This document shows, piece after piece, positions 6,169-9,193 of a stretch of 9,193 bases of DNA. This DNA is from Sva-07 sp035527095 (GTDB taxonomy: Bacteria; Actinomycetota; Acidimicrobiia; Acidimicrobiales; Ilumatobacteraceae), in the NCBI GenBank assembly GCA_035527095.1, contig DATLBC010000027.1:1-9193 (forward strand), given 5' to 3'. A program made the translations under genes and the position numbers. The notes beneath the pieces were generated by a model. That model had not been told where the DNA came from, made no database searches, and worked only from the letters and a program-made list of their open reading frames with translations. Within the stretch, counting starts at the first letter, position 1, and every line of letters starts with the position of its first letter.

Positions 6169-7189
6169 GGGCGTCCTTTCGTCGGGGGGACACGTCGAAC
6201 AGTTGTGAGCGGGCAGCGATGACAAGCGCCGCCTCGACGTCGATCATTCGAGGACCAGACGCCTCGATCGACACCGTGATCGTTGCATTCTGCCCCACCG
6301 GGGTCGTGCGCTCGCCGTCGTACGCAAGCACACCGCCGCCGGGCACGTCGACCGCCTCGGAGAACGCCAACGGCTGGACGGCCTGCACGTCGACGGTGGC
6401 AAACGTTCCAGGGGCCAGCGGCACCCGAACACGCCGCCCGCCGGCACCGACCCGGATCAACACGCCACCATCGGCGTGACGGTCGACGGGGTGGACACGA
6501 CCGGCGATGCTGGCGACACCGGTGCTTGCGGGCTCGGCGATCGCAGCGACGACCCATCGGATCGCCGTCGGATCGTTGACCGCCCGTGCGCCGACAAAGG
6601 CGGTCTCGATCAGCGCCGCCTCGACGAGTGCGGTCTCGTGATGGACGGTGTCGCGTGTCGGATCGTCGATACGCAGCGCCACGCGCTTGGCGGGATGGCT
6701 CACGTCCGCTATGTCGATCGCACCTGTCGCCACCAGCGCCGACGCAACCCCGGCGGTGGTGCCGTCGAGGGCCATGGGGAACACGTTGTTGGTGCCGGTC
6801 GAGATGGCGATCATCGGCGCGTCGGGCCATCCTGTCGCTACGTCGCGGCAGGTTCCATCGCCACCGAGTGCGACGATTGCGCCGGCTTGTTCCTTCCACA
6901 TCGTCCGCGCCGCAGCGATGGTGTCGAGGTGTGATCCGGTCAGTGGGCTCTCGACGAACTCGATCGGCCCGTCGAGCCCCTCGACCGCCCGCTCGGCGAG
7001 TTGATGGGTGTCCGCGCTGAGCAAAACCCGTTCGGCGCCCTGTTCGAGGGCGCCGACGACGACGCGGCGAACGATGCCGATCTTGACGGCATCCGACGTC
7101 TGGCCGGCGGCCGACACGAGTCGGCGGATGTCCTTGCCGGCGTGAGGATTGATGATGACGCCGACCGTCGATACGTCAGCGCGGGCCAT
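6158..7189 (-). CDS. acoX: AcoX-family ATP-NAD kinase-like protein
   Basis: The 343-residue protein matches AcoX, the NAD-kinase-like protein (COG3199 type) long known from acetoin-catabolism clusters. Key features are NPHAGKDIRRLV at residues 14-25, the nucleotide-binding GGDGT at 109-113, and STGTNNVFP at 130-138, which is close to the STGTNNAFP signature of AcoX. Further landmarks are FVGARAVNDP at 198-207 and a following Ala-rich helix. Length is normal. The GGDGT motif is shared with NAD and diacylglycerol kinases and suggests ATP-dependent phosphorylation, but AcoX's substrate has never been clear to me and cannot be read here. The ATG at 7189 lies 3 nt after the E1-beta stop, and the 3' end overlaps E2 by 11 nt, so it belongs firmly to the operon. 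In the classical acoXABC order AcoX comes first; here it sits between E1-beta and E2. Confidence 0.87.
   Translation of the reverse strand: MARADVSTVGVIINPHAGKDIRRLVSAAGQTSDAVKIGIVRRVVVGALEQGAERVLLSADTHQLAERAVEGLDGPIEFVESPLTGSHLDTIAAARTMWKEQAGAIVALGGDGTCRDVATGWPDAPMIAISTGTNNVFPMALDGTTAGVASALVATGAIDIADVSHPAKRVALRIDDPTRDTVHHETALVEAALIETAFVGARAVNDPTAIRWVVAAIAEPASTGVASIAGRVHPVDRHADGGVLIRVGAGGRRVRVPLAPGTFATVDVQAVQPLAFSEAVDVPGGGVLAYDGERTTPVGQNATITVSIEASGPRMIDVEAALVIAARSQLFDVSPRRKDAHGD
6174..6179 (-). promoter_or_regulatory. Shine-Dalgarno for E2
   Basis: On the minus strand this reads AAAGGA, 5 nt before the ATG at 6168. It lies within the last codons of AcoX and decides between the two possible E2 starts, 6168 and 6225. 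Confidence 0.7.
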
Positions 7190-7192
7190 GGT

Positions 7193-8182
7193 TCAGATTC
7201 CGGGGCGGGCAACGGCCGCGCGGATGCCGGCCTGGATGTCGTCGACCGAGGGGAGGTAGTGCGCCTCGAGAACCGGCGAGAACGGCACCGGCGAGAACGG
7301 CGCAGCGATACGACCGACCGGAGCGTCGAGGTAGTCGAATGCCTCCTCCTGGATCTGAGCGGCCACCTCGGCGCCGAGGCCGCCGAAGCGGACCGCTTCG
7401 TGGACGACGACGGCACGGTTGGTCTTCTTGACCGACTCGATGATCGTGGCGGTGTCAAGTGGCTGCAGCGTGCGGGGGTCGATGACCTCGACGTCGATGC
7501 CGTCGGCAGCGAGGCGTTCGGCGGCATCGAGTGCCTCGTTGACCATGCGGCCCCAGCCGATCACGGTGACGTCCTTGCCTTCGCGCAGGATGTTGGCCTT
7601 GCCGAGCGGGATCTCGTAGGGCTCCTCGGGAACCTCACCCGACATGCCCAGCAACCGCTTGTGCTTGATCATGATCGTCGGATTGTCTTCGCGGATACAG
7701 GCCGTCATCAGGCCCTTCATGTCGTACGGATTCGACGGGTGCACGACCTTGAGCCCGGGGATGTGGCAGATCAGCGCTTCGAGTGACTGGCTGTGCTGCG
7801 CTGCTGCGGACAGGCCGCCGCCACCGCCGGTGGTGATCGTGAGCGGGATCGTGGCGGCGCCACCGAACATGTACTTGAGCTTGGCCGCCTGGTTGACGAT
7901 CTGGTCGAACGCGACGCAGATGAAGTCCATGAACATGATGTCGACGATCGGGCGCAGCCCGGTGACGGCTGCGCCGACGCCGAGGCCGATGATCGCCTGC
8001 TCGCTGATCGGCGTGTCGACCACGCGTCGCTTGCCGAACTCGGCCTGCAGGCCGGCGTACGACTGGAACACGCCACCGAAGGCACCGATGTCCTCGCCGG
8101 CGCAGAAGATGTCGTCGTTGACGGCCATCTCCTGACGGACGGCTTCGTTGAACGCCTGGACGTACGTCAGCTTGCGGCTCAT
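7193..8182 (-). CDS. acoB: E1 component beta subunit, acetoin/2-oxo-acid dehydrogenase
   Basis: The 329 residues match the full length of E1-beta of the AcoB/PdhB transketolase-like family. It pairs with E1-alpha to form the ThDP-dependent heterotetramer. Visible landmarks are AGEDIGAFGGVF at 28-39, TPISEQAIIGLGVGAA at 57-72 with the catalytic Glu61, the DIMFMDF strand at 81-87, AQHSQSLEAL at 128-137, and the C-terminal HEAVRFGGLGAEV at 261-273. The ATG at 8182 overlaps the E1-alpha stop as ATGA, giving translational coupling. The open frame continuing to 9019 is out-of-frame E1-alpha. Near the end, PFSPVPFSPV (296-305) is encoded by a perfect 15-bp tandem repeat. Without a structural comparison the substrate could be acetoin, pyruvate or a branched 2-oxo acid; the AcoX neighbour favours acetoin or a related diketone or hydroxyketone. 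Confidence 0.93.
   Translation of the reverse strand: MSRKLTYVQAFNEAVRQEMAVNDDIFCAGEDIGAFGGVFQSYAGLQAEFGKRRVVDTPISEQAIIGLGVGAAVTGLRPIVDIMFMDFICVAFDQIVNQAAKLKYMFGGAATIPLTITTGGGGGLSAAAQHSQSLEALICHIPGLKVVHPSNPYDMKGLMTACIREDNPTIMIKHKRLLGMSGEVPEEPYEIPLGKANILREGKDVTVIGWGRMVNEALDAAERLAADGIDVEVIDPRTLQPLDTATIIESVKKTNRAVVVHEAVRFGGLGAEVAAQIQEEAFDYLDAPVGRIAAPFSPVPFSPVLEAHYLPSVDDIQAGIRAAVARPGI
7272..7301. repeat. perfect 15-bp tandem repeat inside E1-beta
   Basis: ACCGGCGAGAACGGC occurs twice back to back (7272-7286 and 7287-7301). On the coding strand it yields PFSPV twice. The second copy matches the conserved PFSPVLE ending of E1-beta; the first replaces a more variable stretch. Confidence 0.9.
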
Positions 8183-9171
8183 GCCGTCACCTCCGCCGGG
8201 GTCATCAGTGTGTACACGTCGGCGAGTACGGCTTCGGGGTCGGGGAGCGGGCTCTCCTCCGCGAATACGATCGCCGCCTCGATGTCGGCTCGCAACTCGG
8301 CCCAGATGGCGTCGAAGTCGTCGCGGGTGGCGGTTCCCGCTTCGATCAACCGGTCCTCGAAGGTGAAGATCGGATCGCGTTCCTTCCACACGGCGACCTC
8401 GTCGTCGGTGCGGTACTTCAGCCCGAGGTTCTGCACGCCGTGGTGGTTGTAGAACCGGTACGTCTTCGCCTCGATCAACGAGGGGCCTTCGCCGCGGCGA
8501 GCGCGGGCAGCAGCCTCGACCGCTGCTTCGTGGACGGCCACGACGTCCATCCCGTCGACGATCACGCCCGGCATGCCGTAGCCGGCGGCGCGGTCGACGA
8601 TGTCGGTGATCGCCATCGTGTCCTTGCGGGCGGTGAACTCGCCGTACTCGTTGTTCTCGCAGATGAACAGCACCGGCAGCCTCAGGGCGCACGCCATGTT
8701 CGCCGCTTCGTGGAAGGCGCCGATGTTCGTCGAGCCGTCGCCGAAGAACGCTGCGGACACGTTGCCGTTGTCGGAGTACTTGTTGGCGAACCCGGCGCCG
8801 ACGGCGATCGGCGCGCCTGCGCCGACGATGCCGTTCGCCCCGAGCATGCCGACGTCGAGGTTGGAGATGTGCATCGAGCCGCCGCGGCCCTTGCAGTAGC
8901 CGGTTGCCTTGCCCATCAGCTCGGCCATCATCTCGTTGAACTGGCCGCCCTTGGCGACCAGGTGGCCGTGGCCGCGGTGGGTGGAGGTGATCTGGTCGTC
9001 GTCGCTCAACGTGGCGCACACACCGGACGCAACCGCTTCCTGGCCGACGTATAGGTGGAGGAAGCCGGGCAGTTTGGCCGCTTCGGCGAGCCGGCCCGCT
9101 GCTTCTTCGAAGAGTCGGATCCGCACCATGCGGCGGTGCAGATCCATCTGCACCTCGGTCGAGAGTTCCAT
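8179..9171 (-). CDS. acoA: E1 component alpha subunit, acetoin/2-oxo-acid dehydrogenase (ThDP-dependent)
   Basis: The 330-residue subunit is full length for the short AcoA/PdhA type. It binds ThDP-Mg and, with E1-beta, decarboxylates or cleaves the substrate and acylates the E2 lipoyl group. Motifs in order are HLYVGQEAVASG at 39-50, STHRGHGH at 63-70, GYCKGRGGSMHI at 91-102, and the ThDP motif from GDGSTN (144-149) to ENN (172-174). The loop near the active site reads YRFYNHHG (238-245), where many E1-alpha subunits have YRxxGHS. It is the first operon gene in the window. The ATG at 9171 is preceded by AGGA with 5-nt spacing. Only 22 bases lie upstream, so the promoter, any regulator such as AcoR and any further 5' gene are outside the window. 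Confidence 0.93.
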   Translation of the reverse strand: MELSTEVQMDLHRRMVRIRLFEEAAGRLAEAAKLPGFLHLYVGQEAVASGVCATLSDDDQITSTHRGHGHLVAKGGQFNEMMAELMGKATGYCKGRGGSMHISNLDVGMLGANGIVGAGAPIAVGAGFANKYSDNGNVSAAFFGDGSTNIGAFHEAANMACALRLPVLFICENNEYGEFTARKDTMAITDIVDRAAGYGMPGVIVDGMDVVAVHEAAVEAAARARRGEGPSLIEAKTYRFYNHHGVQNLGLKYRTDDEVAVWKERDPIFTFEDRLIEAGTATRDDFDAIWAELRADIEAAIVFAEESPLPDPEAVLADVYTLMTPAEVTA

Positions 9172-9176
9172 CGATG

Positions 9177-9180
9177 TCCT
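9177..9180 (-). promoter_or_regulatory. Shine-Dalgarno for E1-alpha
   Basis: On the minus strand this reads AGGA, 5 nt before the ATG at 9171, and supports that start. The promoter lies beyond the window. Confidence 0.55.
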
Positions 9181-9193
9181 GTCTGTCTGGTCG

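Noticed and set aside
6169..6225. Earlier E2 start giving 19 extra residues
   Set aside because: The extension is not lipoyl-domain-like. A good AAAGGA site stands before the ATG at 6168.
8183..9019. N-terminal extension of E1-beta
   Set aside because: It is an out-of-frame reading of E1-alpha, very Arg-rich. E1-beta is full length from 8182.
8440..9054. 204-residue plus-strand frame opposite E1-alpha
   Set aside because: Val/Ala/Asp/Arg-rich antisense shadow with no motif.

Overview
The window is GC-rich, with G/C-dominated third codon positions. Gene types point to an actinobacterium: a Ddn-type F420-dependent reductase, a split-barrel PPOX-like protein, a FadD19-like acyl-CoA synthetase, and promoters that look leaderless. 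A marine or freshwater Acidimicrobiia (Ilumatobacter-like) is my best guess. That is inference, since no rRNA or other marker gene is present.

Left end (1-1559). The first ~300 bases encode the middle and C-terminal part of a YfcH/TIGR01777-type sugar-nucleotide epimerase. It breaks off where the family's C-terminal domain should begin. It runs straight into a different reading frame that encodes the C-terminal part of a helical-repeat (TPR-like) protein ending at 1163. Both look like remnants joined by a rearrangement. About 400 bases follow with no gene I can support.

Middle (1560-4222). A Ddn-like nitroreductase (minus) and a PPOX-like protein (plus) diverge from a 44-bp gap. The gap carries a TANNNT -10 box 6-7 nt before each ATG, so both messages are probably leaderless. 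A complete FadD19-like acyl-CoA synthetase follows on the plus strand. Its convergent boundary with the next block holds several inverted repeats, two of them interleaved.

Right (4223-9171, minus strand). A tightly packed operon reads, in transcription order: E1-alpha, E1-beta, AcoX, lipoyl E2, VOC-fold protein. The first four are the acoABXC gene set of a 2-oxo-acid/acetoin dehydrogenase complex, with AcoX between E1-beta and E2. Neighbouring genes overlap or nearly touch (ATGA, 3-nt gap, 11-nt overlap, ATGA), which implies one message and translational coupling. E1 would decarboxylate or cleave the substrate with ThDP, and E2 would move the acyl group from lipoyl-lysine to CoA. E3 (dihydrolipoamide dehydrogenase) is not in the window and must be supplied from elsewhere. 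AcoX and the VOC protein have no settled role. The E2 is unusual: it appears to carry a second, divergent peripheral-subunit-binding domain and a lysine-rich insert near the active site.

I found no rRNA, tRNA, CRISPR array, insertion sequence or clearly novel system. The aco-type operon and its odd E2 are the most interesting content, followed by the gene-fragment junction and the promoter arrangement.
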